From Herbaspirillum sp. 3R11 (GTDB lineage Bacteria; Pseudomonadota; Gammaproteobacteria; Burkholderiales; Burkholderiaceae_D): a stretch of DNA of 64,000 bases. The stretch lies in the NCBI RefSeq assembly GCF_004563925.1, contig NZ_SPNJ01000003.1, forward strand, positions 62,001-126,000, written 5' to 3'. The position numbers were made by a program, and so were the translations under genes. Under the pieces are notes generated by a model. The model had not been told where the DNA came from and did not search any database. It was given only the letters and a program-made list of their open reading frames with translations. Below, in pieces: positions 35,282 through 43,139 of the stretch; the stretch's first letter is position 1; each line of letters begins with the position of its first letter.

Positions 35282-37000
35282 CTACTGCTGCAAAATCGTC
35301 GCGCTCGGACCGTCAGCGACAACCTTGCCGTCATTGAGCACGATGATGCGGTCCATGCGCCTGAGCAAGGCGGTGCTGTGCGTTGCCACCACCAGCGTGC
35401 GTTGCGCTGAATACGCGATCAGTTTTTCGATGATCCTGGTTTCGGTCGACAGATCGATGCCGGTAGTCGGTTCGTCCAGCAGCATCACAGTCGGCATGCC
35501 CGCCACCACGCGTGCCAAGGCGACCATCTGGCGCTGTCCGCCGGACAGGTTGCCGGGCGCCTTGAGCATCTGGTCCAGGCGCAGTTCACCGCGCGCGATC
35601 AGGTCGTCCACGCCGGAGACCGCCAGCGCCGCTTCATATTCGTTGCTGTCGATGCGGTCGCCCACGAAGATGTTGGCCGCCAGGCTGCCGTCGAACAGGA
35701 ATGGTTCCTGCGGCTTGTAACCGATGCAGCGCATGCGCACCGGCGCCGCATAGGCCGCCACCGCCACGCCGTCGATCAGCACCTGGCCCTTGCCGGCGTC
35801 GACCTTGTGCAAGCCGGCCAGCGCGCGCATCAGCGTGGTCTTGCCGGAACCGGAACGGCCGACGATGCCGACCTTTTCGCCGGGCTGGATCGCCAGCGAG
35901 ACGTTGTCGAGCGCCGGCTTTTCATTCTTGTCGAGATGCAGCGTCAGGTTGACCACCTGAATCAGGCCGCGCATGTCCTGGCGCAGCACGTCGGCGATCA
36001 CCTGCTCCGGCCCGGTGTCGTCGAACATTTCCTCAAATGCGGCGCGGGCGCGCTTGAACATTTCCATGCGTCCCAGCACCATCGTGACCGATGAAAGCAT
36101 CGAAGTGGCGCGGCTGATCAGCAGCGAGGTGGCGATCAGCGCGCCGACCGTGAGTGCGTTGTCTTCCACCAGGTACACGCCGATCACCAGCGTGCCCACC
36201 GAAATCAGTGTGTAGCCCACGGTCGACAAGGCGTAGCCGGCGTTCATCCAGAACCGGCTCTTGGCCTGGCTCACCGCGTTATCGGCGGCATCCGAGAGGA
36301 AGGCCTTGACCAGGCGATCCTGCAGCGGCGAGGTCTTGAGCGTCTCCATGCCGAACACCAGGCTTGCCAGCTTGTCGATCTTGCCGATGCCGGAGGTCAT
36401 GGCGGCGTTGCCGTAGTCGGTCGCCGGAATCTTGCACAGCAGTTGCGCGGCCACCAGCAGGCCACCGCCGACCAGAATCACCCACACCAGGTGACCGCCG
36501 AGCAGGCCCACCGCCACCACGTACATCAACAGGAACGGCAGGTCGATCAGCATCAGCATGTAGTTCGACGACAGCAGGTCGCGTGCGCTGCTGAGGTCGC
36601 GGTACTTGGCCAGCACCACGCCGACCGGCGCGGTCACCTTGGACTCCAGCAGGCGGCGCACCGAGCGGTTGTCGAACTCGATGTCAAAGCGCCCCGCCAG
36701 TTGCTCGATGTAATACATGCGGATGATGCGCAACACCAGTTCCAGCACGATGAACAAAGCCATGCCCAGCGTCAGCGCCCACAGCGTTTCGGTGATGTGG
36801 TTGCCGATCACCTTGTCGTACACCAGCCGCGAATACAACGGCATGAACAACCCGAAGACATTGATCAGCACACCGGCCACGACGATCTCGACGAAGCGGC
36901 TGCCGTAGGCGCGCATCAGCGTCAGGTACACCGGGTCCTTGCGCAGGGAGCGCAAATCGGCTTGCGGCTGGTCGACGGAGATCTGATCGCTTTGGTTCAT
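35282..37000 (-). CDS. Type I secretion ABC exporter (permease-ATPase)
   Basis: 572 residues. Six TM helices (about 35-310) then a nucleotide-binding domain: Walker A GRSGSGKTTL, Q loop GYKPQEPFLF, signature LSGGQRQMVALARV, Walker B VMLLDEPTTGID, and H loop VVATHSTALL. Only about 35 residues precede the first TM, so there is no C39-peptidase or C39-like domain of the LapB/HlyB kind. Start at ATG 37000; a GTG at 37012 is an alternative. Energises export of the adhesin encoded directly downstream (121-nt gap). Confidence 0.9.
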   Translation of the reverse strand: MNQSDQISVDQPQADLRSLRKDPVYLTLMRAYGSRFVEIVVAGVLINVFGLFMPLYSRLVYDKVIGNHITETLWALTLGMALFIVLELVLRIIRMYYIEQLAGRFDIEFDNRSVRRLLESKVTAPVGVVLAKYRDLSSARDLLSSNYMLMLIDLPFLLMYVVAVGLLGGHLVWVILVGGGLLVAAQLLCKIPATDYGNAAMTSGIGKIDKLASLVFGMETLKTSPLQDRLVKAFLSDAADNAVSQAKSRFWMNAGYALSTVGYTLISVGTLVIGVYLVEDNALTVGALIATSLLISRATSMLSSVTMVLGRMEMFKRARAAFEEMFDDTGPEQVIADVLRQDMRGLIQVVNLTLHLDKNEKPALDNVSLAIQPGEKVGIVGRSGSGKTTLMRALAGLHKVDAGKGQVLIDGVAVAAYAAPVRMRCIGYKPQEPFLFDGSLAANIFVGDRIDSNEYEAALAVSGVDDLIARGELRLDQMLKAPGNLSGGQRQMVALARVVAGMPTVMLLDEPTTGIDLSTETRIIEKLIAYSAQRTLVVATHSTALLRRMDRIIVLNDGKVVADGPSATILQQ

Positions 37001-37041
37001 GGGTCCGTTCACGCTTCAGGCGGTGGCTGGGGTCAACGACC

Positions 37042-38715
37042 TCAGCCGGCGTCCTTGTTCATTGTCGACAGTTCGCGAATCGCTTCACGCATTTCGAGGC
37101 GCAAGTCCTTGACCATGGTCTGGCGGCCGCTGCGCATTTCGTCGATGACGGTTTGGGTATTGATGTTCTGACGCATCAGCGCTTCCGTGATCGAGGTCAG
37201 CGAGGTCGGGATGGCGGTGAGGTTCTTGACGCGATCGTTCATCATCGCCATGTGCTTGGCCAGGTCGATCTGCAGCTGGCGTGACGACAAGGCGTCGCGC
37301 GTCATGTTGCTGGAGTTCTCGCCGATGGCCTTGCCCAGTTCGCCCAGACGCTCGGACACGGCCGAGTGGATTTCGCCCTGATGCTGGATGGCGCCGAGTT
37401 CGTCGGCAATACGGATGGAAATCTGGTTGAGCAGCGTCGGCATCTGCGCGATGTGCTGCGCCGTTTTTTCGGTCATGTTGGCGGCTTCCGACTGCTGCGC
37501 CTGCAAGGAGGTCAGCGCCGACTGCAGCGACATCTGGCCGCTTTCCATCGTGGAAACGACCTTCGGCAACATGTCGAAACTGCGCAGCGCGATATCGCCG
37601 TTGACCGACAGGCGCTCTTCCAGCAGCGACAAGCTCTGCGTCAGGTCGCGCGCAGATGTCATCTTCTGGTTGATGATCTGGCCGACATTGCGGATTTCTT
37701 CAAGCGTCTGCTGGCCGACTTCGTGCATGCGCGGTCCGAAGGACACCAACTGGCGCAGATTCTTGGATTCATCCATGCTGGCATGGAACAGCTCGACGAT
37801 ATTCTGCAGACGGTCGTTCATGCCCTCGAGCTTGATACCGGCCTGCATCGAGGCTTCCGAGCTGGCGCGTGCAGCCATGATGGATTCGCGTTGCAGCACC
37901 ATCAGATCCTGCAGGAACTCGGCCAGGAATTGTTCCGACACGCCCTGACGGGCGCTGGCGTTGGCGCCGGGACCGGTCATGTCGTGGATGACGTGCTGGA
38001 CCATTTCGCTGATGCATTCGCGCGCACGCGACACGAGTTTCTTGTTGGCGGCGCGCAATGGCGTCAGCGTCAGGCCCAATGCCAGCGAACCGATCAGGCC
38101 GAACATCGAGGCCGAGAACGCGGTGCCCATGCTGGCCAGCGGTTTTTGCAGATCGGACACCAGATGCATGAACGACGCATCCATGTCGCCGCCCTGGGTC
38201 GCCTTGCCGAAGCCGTCGATCAGCGCCGCAGTGCCGACCAGCGTTTCGAGCAAGCCGATGAAGGTGCCCAGCAGACCGAGCGCGATCATGAAGCCGGTCA
38301 GGAAATGCGGGAATTCAGTCTTGGCTTCGAGGTGGGCGGTCAGGTCCGACAGCGATCCCTCGATGGTTTCCTGTTCGATACGCGAAGTCAGGCGGCCTTT
38401 GGTGTTGGCGACGCTGACCAGCACCTTGGCGATCTCGCTGCCCTGGAACTCGGGCGCCTTGACCAGCTCTTCCATCGATTCGCCGCCATTGACGCGCGAG
38501 TAGAACAAACCGAGCTTGTCGTATTCCCAGTTCACGCGCCACATGTTGTAGACGATCAGCGCGACGCCGAACACGGCCACGCCGATGATGAACAGATTCA
38601 GGAAAGGATTGATGCGGATCGCGTGCAGGACGAAGTCCCTGAACAGGAAACCGCCGAGCAGCAGGAACAGCGACGGTATCGCGGCGAGTGCATAGAAGTT
38701 GCGCAGGTTTTTCAT
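37042..38715 (-). CDS. MotA/TolQ/ExbB-like proton-channel protein with long coiled-coil tail
   Basis: 557 residues. Four TM helices (about 8-28, 38-58, 136-160, 194-217). The third carries the MotA/TolQ/ExbB hallmark FMIALGLLGTFIGLLETLVG, and the fourth has SMGTAFSASMFGLIGSLALG. Residues about 222-557 are polar, Gln/Ser/Leu-rich and heptad-like, predicted to be a long cytoplasmic coiled coil, unlike the short TolQ/ExbB tail. Its predicted partner is the OmpA/MotB-like protein two genes upstream. Together they would form a proton-driven stator, comparable to SiiB/SiiA of Salmonella SPI-4. Start at ATG 38715; an upstream TTG at 38742 lacks support. Confidence 0.87.
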   Translation of the reverse strand: MKNLRNFYALAAIPSLFLLLGGFLFRDFVLHAIRINPFLNLFIIGVAVFGVALIVYNMWRVNWEYDKLGLFYSRVNGGESMEELVKAPEFQGSEIAKVLVSVANTKGRLTSRIEQETIEGSLSDLTAHLEAKTEFPHFLTGFMIALGLLGTFIGLLETLVGTAALIDGFGKATQGGDMDASFMHLVSDLQKPLASMGTAFSASMFGLIGSLALGLTLTPLRAANKKLVSRARECISEMVQHVIHDMTGPGANASARQGVSEQFLAEFLQDLMVLQRESIMAARASSEASMQAGIKLEGMNDRLQNIVELFHASMDESKNLRQLVSFGPRMHEVGQQTLEEIRNVGQIINQKMTSARDLTQSLSLLEERLSVNGDIALRSFDMLPKVVSTMESGQMSLQSALTSLQAQQSEAANMTEKTAQHIAQMPTLLNQISIRIADELGAIQHQGEIHSAVSERLGELGKAIGENSSNMTRDALSSRQLQIDLAKHMAMMNDRVKNLTAIPTSLTSITEALMRQNINTQTVIDEMRSGRQTMVKDLRLEMREAIRELSTMNKDAG

Positions 38716-38779
38716 ACGTTCAGGTTCCGAAAGTAAAAACAAGATAAGAAGAATTCAGTGTTCATCGCGGCTCCGTGGA

Positions 38780-40159
38780 TTAACGCGGTTCCCGGAGCGC
38801 GGTCTGGCCGAAACGGCTCAGCGGCGACATCAGGTATTGCCATACGGTGCGGCGGCCCACGATCATGTCGGCGGTAGCAGTCATGCCCGGCATCAGCGGC
38901 AGGCCGGTATCGAGTTTGGGGTCGCGCGTGACTTCGATCTTGACGCGGTAGAAGCGCTCGCCGCGTTCTTCCGGCACGGTGTCGGCGCTGACCTCGGTGA
39001 CCACGCCCTTCATGGCGCCGTAGACACCATAGTCATAGGCGGAAACCTTCACGCGCGCCGGCGCACCGGTCATCAACTGGGCGCGATCGGTCGGCGCCAC
39101 CTTGGCTTCGATCACCAGCTTGTCGTCGGTCGGCGTCATTTCAATGATGGCGTCGCCCGGTTTGACCACCCCGCCGACGGTGTTCATGAGCACGCGATTG
39201 ACGATGCCGTCCATCGGTGCACGCACTTCCGAACGCGACACGCGGTCGTTGCGCGATTTGATTTCTTCCTGCAGGCGCGCCAGTTCGTTTTCGCTGACGG
39301 TCAGGTCGCTGCGCGCGTCGGCGCGGAAGCGCGAGGCGGCTTCGCCCATCTTGGCCTGGGCTTCGGCGATGGCGGCAGTCAGGCGCGGGATCATGGCATT
39401 GGTCGCCGAGAGGCGGCTCTGCGCATCCTGCGCCTTGGACTGCGCCTGGATGTCTTCCAGTTGCGAGGCGGCGTTGCGCTCGAACATGCCGTGCACCAGC
39501 TTGTACTGGCGCTGCGCCAGATCGAATTCGGACACCAGGCTCTTCTGGCGGCTGACGGCTTCGCCGACTTCAGCCTGGCGCTGCGCCGATTGTTCGCGCA
39601 GCACGCTGAGCTCCTGCGACAGCTTGGACTGACGCGCGGCGAACGACGCCAGCTCGCTCTGCACTGCCGGATCATCGCTGCGCAGGTCGGCCGACATGGC
39701 CACCGACGATGCGCCACCGGCTTCGGCCTTGAGGCGTGCAATGCGTGCGCGCAGGCCGAGGATCTTGACGTTGCCTTCGCCGAGGTCGGCGTTGGCGCGC
39801 ACGTCGGCGATCGAAATCAGGGTCTGCCCCTTCTTCACTGCGGCGCCTTCGCGCACCAGGATGGCGGAGACGATGCCGCCTTCCAGATGCTGGATGATCT
39901 GATTGTGTTCGGACGCCACGATGCGACCGGCGCCGCGCACCACCATGTCGATCTGGGCAAACCATGACCACACCAGCAGACACAGCAGCAGGAAGACGGT
40001 GACGAGGATGAACTGGCGCGGGCGCGCGAGTTCACTGTGATCGCCCAGTTGGCGATCAAGACGCGGTGCGATGAGTCGCATCAGACGACGGCTGCGCGCC
40101 TGCAGTTGCAACCGCAGACGCAAATCCCAACGCAAATTGTCGTTGGGCAGCTTGGTCAT
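38780..40159 (-). CDS. HlyD-family periplasmic adaptor (type I secretion)
   Basis: 459 residues. A cytoplasmic N-terminus of about 48 residues and one TM (RQFILVTVFLLLCLLVWSWF) are followed by a lipoyl half-motif (HLEGGIVSAILVREGAAVKK). A long alpha-hairpin coiled coil (about 135-300) and the second lipoyl/beta-barrel half (EVRAPMDGIVNRVLMNTVGG) follow, with VPEERGERFYRVKIEV. The C-terminus MPGMTATADMIVGRRTVWQYL is typical of HlyD/LapC. Its ATG overlaps the OmpA-like gene's stop by 4 nt, so translation is coupled. Confidence 0.92.
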   Translation of the reverse strand: MTKLPNDNLRWDLRLRLQLQARSRRLMRLIAPRLDRQLGDHSELARPRQFILVTVFLLLCLLVWSWFAQIDMVVRGAGRIVASEHNQIIQHLEGGIVSAILVREGAAVKKGQTLISIADVRANADLGEGNVKILGLRARIARLKAEAGGASSVAMSADLRSDDPAVQSELASFAARQSKLSQELSVLREQSAQRQAEVGEAVSRQKSLVSEFDLAQRQYKLVHGMFERNAASQLEDIQAQSKAQDAQSRLSATNAMIPRLTAAIAEAQAKMGEAASRFRADARSDLTVSENELARLQEEIKSRNDRVSRSEVRAPMDGIVNRVLMNTVGGVVKPGDAIIEMTPTDDKLVIEAKVAPTDRAQLMTGAPARVKVSAYDYGVYGAMKGVVTEVSADTVPEERGERFYRVKIEVTRDPKLDTGLPLMPGMTATADMIVGRRTVWQYLMSPLSRFGQTALREPR

Positions 40160-40938
40160 TTTTGACCCGCCTGGTATTGAATGATCACGCGCGCATTGCT
40201 TTCGGCGCTGTTCTCGGACGTGGCGACGCGGCTGACCACGCGCTCCTTGTCGACGCCGGCGTCGATCAGGTGATTGCGCACCGCCACGGTGCGATAGTAG
40301 GCGCGGCGGCGCGCTTCGGAGAACTCGGCCGAGCCGATCACGCCGGTGATGACGATCTTGCCCTGCTGCGACTTAACCCGGCGCACCCAGTCGCCGATGC
40401 TGCCGTCGAGCGTTTTTGCGCCTTCGGCGTTCAGCTCGGTGGTGTCTTTTTCAAAATGCAACACGACTGCCTTGTCGCTGCCATCGACCTTGTTGGTGCC
40501 GGGAGCGATTTCCTTGGCCTTCTCGACGCGCACCTGGATATTGTTGTTGCCGCCCGCTGCTGCGGCGTCGCTGCGCAGACTGCCGGCGTCGGCCTGCAAC
40601 GGCGGAGCGGCCTGGCGTGACTTGAGGTCGGCGATCTCGCGCTTGAGTTTGTCGATTTCGCTGCTCTTGTCGCGGCTCTCACTCTTGAGCCGTGCGGTAT
40701 CGGCGTCGGCGCCTTGCGGCGCGTCGATCACATCCGGCTTGACCTTGGTGGAACCGCTCTGGACCTGTACCTGGCCCTTGGAGACCATTTTGCTGACGCG
40801 CATTTCCGCCAGCTTCTGCGAATAGTAGAAGAGCGTCACGACGAACACCACCACCACGAAAATCATGACCAGGACGACGTTGGACAATGCATCCACGAAC
40901 CCCGGCCAGAAATTCTGTTCCTTGCTTCCCGCATCCAT
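40156..40938 (-). CDS. MotB/OmpA-like protein, single-TM stator partner
   Basis: 260 residues. N-in single TM (about 15-40) preceded by the conserved acidic site WPGFVDALSNVVLVMIFVVV; Asp16 is in the position of the proton-binding Asp of MotB/ExbD/TolR. A Lys/Glu/Arg coiled-coil linker (about 80-110) leads to a C-terminal OmpA-like peptidoglycan-binding domain (VVLHFEKDTTELNAEGAKTL, then SEARRRAYYRTVAVRNHLID and ARVIIQYQ). It is predicted to pair with the MotA-like protein in this operon. Confidence 0.85.
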   Translation of the reverse strand: MDAGSKEQNFWPGFVDALSNVVLVMIFVVVVFVVTLFYYSQKLAEMRVSKMVSKGQVQVQSGSTKVKPDVIDAPQGADADTARLKSESRDKSSEIDKLKREIADLKSRQAAPPLQADAGSLRSDAAAAGGNNNIQVRVEKAKEIAPGTNKVDGSDKAVVLHFEKDTTELNAEGAKTLDGSIGDWVRRVKSQQGKIVITGVIGSAEFSEARRRAYYRTVAVRNHLIDAGVDKERVVSRVATSENSAESNARVIIQYQAGQK

Positions 40939-40955
40939 TGCGTCCCCAGCCTTCC

Positions 40956-42635
40956 CTATTTGCCGTTACGCGACTGGTCATTCAACCGGTCGCGCGATTT
41001 GTCGTCGGGCGGCGTCCACGAGCGCCCGGTGTTGCGCAATATCTGGTAACTGATATCGGCTTGTTGAAACAGCAGCAATGCAAAATCCATGCGCGTCTGA
41101 TAAGCCTGCTGATAAGCGTCGAGCACGTCGAGCAATTGCTTGCTGCCGGCCGACAACTGTTCGAGGAAGGCATCCGCGACGTTGGCGTTGGTCACATAGG
41201 TATCGCGCGAAATCGTCATGCGCTTCCTGACCGCATCGAGTGTGCGGTAATTGATCTCGACCTGCTCCTTGAGCTTGCGCTCGAGGTCGGAGGCAGTATT
41301 GCTCTTTTCCACCAGTTTGGCGCCGATCTGGCTCTGGTAATACGCGTCCGAGCCGCCGTTGAGCAGGTTCATGGTCATCACCAGCATCAGGCGGCGATCG
41401 GTCACCAGCGTCTGGTCGCCGCCGGCGCCGCGGGTCTTGGCCTGCGTCCACTCGACCGCGAAGGACGGCGAGAATTTGGAACGCGCCGACTTCAGTTCTT
41501 CACGCACGGCCTCGGTGTCGCTGCGCGCGGCGCGGATGCCGGGGTTGTTGTCAAAGACATCCTGCAAGGCCAGGCGAGATGTCGGCGGCACTTTCGGCAT
41601 CATGCGTTCGGGCACCTGCACCTGCTGCACGCGCCGGCCAATCAGTTGAATCAGCGTCACCATCGTGCTTTCCAACGTCCCTTCGCTTTCTGCAACGGTG
41701 GATTCGGCCTGCAGCGAGCGGCCGCGTACACGGTCGAAATCGAGTTTGCTGGCGCCGCCGCCTTCGACACGTTTGCGCATGTATTCCAGCAAGTCCGACA
41801 TGCGCTGAGAGTAACTGCGCGCGAACGACAGCGAGGAGTAGGCGCGCAGCACGTCGTAATAGGCTTTGATGGCCGCGTAATACAGCGACTCGCGCGCGTC
41901 GTCGCGGCGCTGGTCGGCGGCCCGCGACATGGCGCGCTGTTTCTGGAAGTCGAAAAAGGAACCAGGCGCGAAAATCGGCTGGCGACCGATCAGCGTAGCG
42001 TCCCAGCGCTTGTGCTGGTCGGCCTGGACGATATCGCCGTTGCCATCGCGGAACGAGGCCGGCGAAGAATACTCGCGCCCTTTTTGGGTACGTACATCCA
42101 GCGTCGGCCCCAGTTGCCCCAGCGACGCCTTGGCGGCATAGTCGGCTTGATCGGCCTGGGCCGAGGTGGCGGCATAGCTGTAGCTGTTGTTGAGCGCGAG
42201 GTCGATGACCTGATCCAGCGTCAGGAAAGGCACCTGTTCATCGCCGACGGTTTCCGAGGTCACATCAGGCAGATCGATGGCGCTCCCGGTGAAGCCGGAG
42301 TCGGACTGACGCAGCAGCGCCAGGATTTCATCACTGGACGCAGCGGCTGTCTCGGCCTTGGTGGCGGCATCGGTCGCCGCTGTTGCAGCAGCAGCGGATC
42401 GAGGCGCGAAATCTTCGTCGCGCGCGGGATTTACTCGCATTTGAGGCGGCATGTCCAGGGCGGGCGCAACGGGTTTTGCCTGCGCGAGCAGAGGCATTCC
42501 GGACTTTAAATTTCCGGAGAGAAATTTTCCACTGGAAAGCGCAGGCAATGTAATAGCGTCCGATGCTGCAAGCACGTCCGATACGATCGATAAGAACAGC
42601 GCACCAAAGACTAACGTCTTGTTTCTATATGTCAT
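40956..42635 (-). CDS. TolC-family outer-membrane channel (type I secretion)
   Basis: 559 residues. Signal peptide MTYRNKTLVFGALFLSIVSD; cleavage near VLA-ASD. After an Ala/Pro-rich stretch the two OEP repeats appear (LTLDQVIDLALNNSYSYAAT, later LALQDVFDNNPGIRAARSDT). Long helices and a GREYSSPASF-type beta strand complete the TolC barrel-tunnel. First gene of the secretion operon. An upstream in-frame GTG at 42671 with GGGAGG touching it is a less likely start because it would bury the signal peptide. Confidence 0.9.
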   Translation of the reverse strand: MTYRNKTLVFGALFLSIVSDVLAASDAITLPALSSGKFLSGNLKSGMPLLAQAKPVAPALDMPPQMRVNPARDEDFAPRSAAAATAATDAATKAETAAASSDEILALLRQSDSGFTGSAIDLPDVTSETVGDEQVPFLTLDQVIDLALNNSYSYAATSAQADQADYAAKASLGQLGPTLDVRTQKGREYSSPASFRDGNGDIVQADQHKRWDATLIGRQPIFAPGSFFDFQKQRAMSRAADQRRDDARESLYYAAIKAYYDVLRAYSSLSFARSYSQRMSDLLEYMRKRVEGGGASKLDFDRVRGRSLQAESTVAESEGTLESTMVTLIQLIGRRVQQVQVPERMMPKVPPTSRLALQDVFDNNPGIRAARSDTEAVREELKSARSKFSPSFAVEWTQAKTRGAGGDQTLVTDRRLMLVMTMNLLNGGSDAYYQSQIGAKLVEKSNTASDLERKLKEQVEINYRTLDAVRKRMTISRDTYVTNANVADAFLEQLSAGSKQLLDVLDAYQQAYQTRMDFALLLFQQADISYQILRNTGRSWTPPDDKSRDRLNDQSRNGK

Positions 42636-43139
42636 TATTAGATACAACAGATCAATCCGGAGACTGATCACCCTCCCATCATACGAATGAAATTCAATGA
42701 GCCTGCAACCTGACCGACTTCAATCGTCCCCGGAAATGCCATATCTTTTTATTTTGATTTTTGGTGGGACCTTTATTGTTGCTGCCGCATTATACGTTAG
42801 ACAACACTAAGAATCTGCTCGCATTAAAAACACATAATTAATCAATGAGTTGCCGTTAAATAACGAGATTGTCGACAAATGCGTGCACCAATTTGATGAT
42901 GTCACAGCACAAACGACATTGTCCTGACCAATTATTGTGTGCGTATGACAATGTCAGCAATTGGCGTGCCACTAACATTCCCGGAGGGAAATTTTTCCGG
43001 GTTGCCATTGAAATTCGCCCCGGCAACCGCATTTTCCTTAAAATACGCGGTCGCGACACTCAGGCGTTCCCTGAGACGTGGTCGCAATTCATTTTTTTTG
43101 CAATCACCACTCCTTTTTCAATTCATGAGGTAAGTACAC
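42636..43139. other. Divergent promoter region between secretion operon and htpG
   Basis: 504 bases without a convincing gene. AT-rich (especially 42720-42900), so it probably contains the secretion-operon promoter, though no clear -35/-10 pair could be assigned. A hairpin CCCGGA/TCCGGG (42980-42985 with 42996-43001) and a sigma32-like promoter for htpG lie on the right side. A 179-residue plus-strand frame from 42869 overlaps htpG in another phase and is not protein-like. Confidence 0.6.
43008..43034 (+). promoter_or_regulatory. Sigma32-like promoter of htpG
   Basis: TTGAAA (43008-43013), 13-nt spacer, then CCGCATTT (43027-43034). This fits the heat-shock consensus CTTGAAA-N13-CCCCATnT with two or three mismatches, about 105 nt before the htpG ATG. 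Confidence 0.65.

Noticed and set aside
37366-38736. 456-residue plus-strand frame opposite the MotA-like gene
   Set aside because: Arg/Gln/His-rich antisense frame without membrane pattern; the minus-strand gene has the MotA signature.
37042-40938. Zorya-type defence system
   Set aside because: ZorA/ZorB-like features are present, but no ZorC/ZorD/ZorE nuclease or helicase is nearby and the genes sit within a secretion operon.
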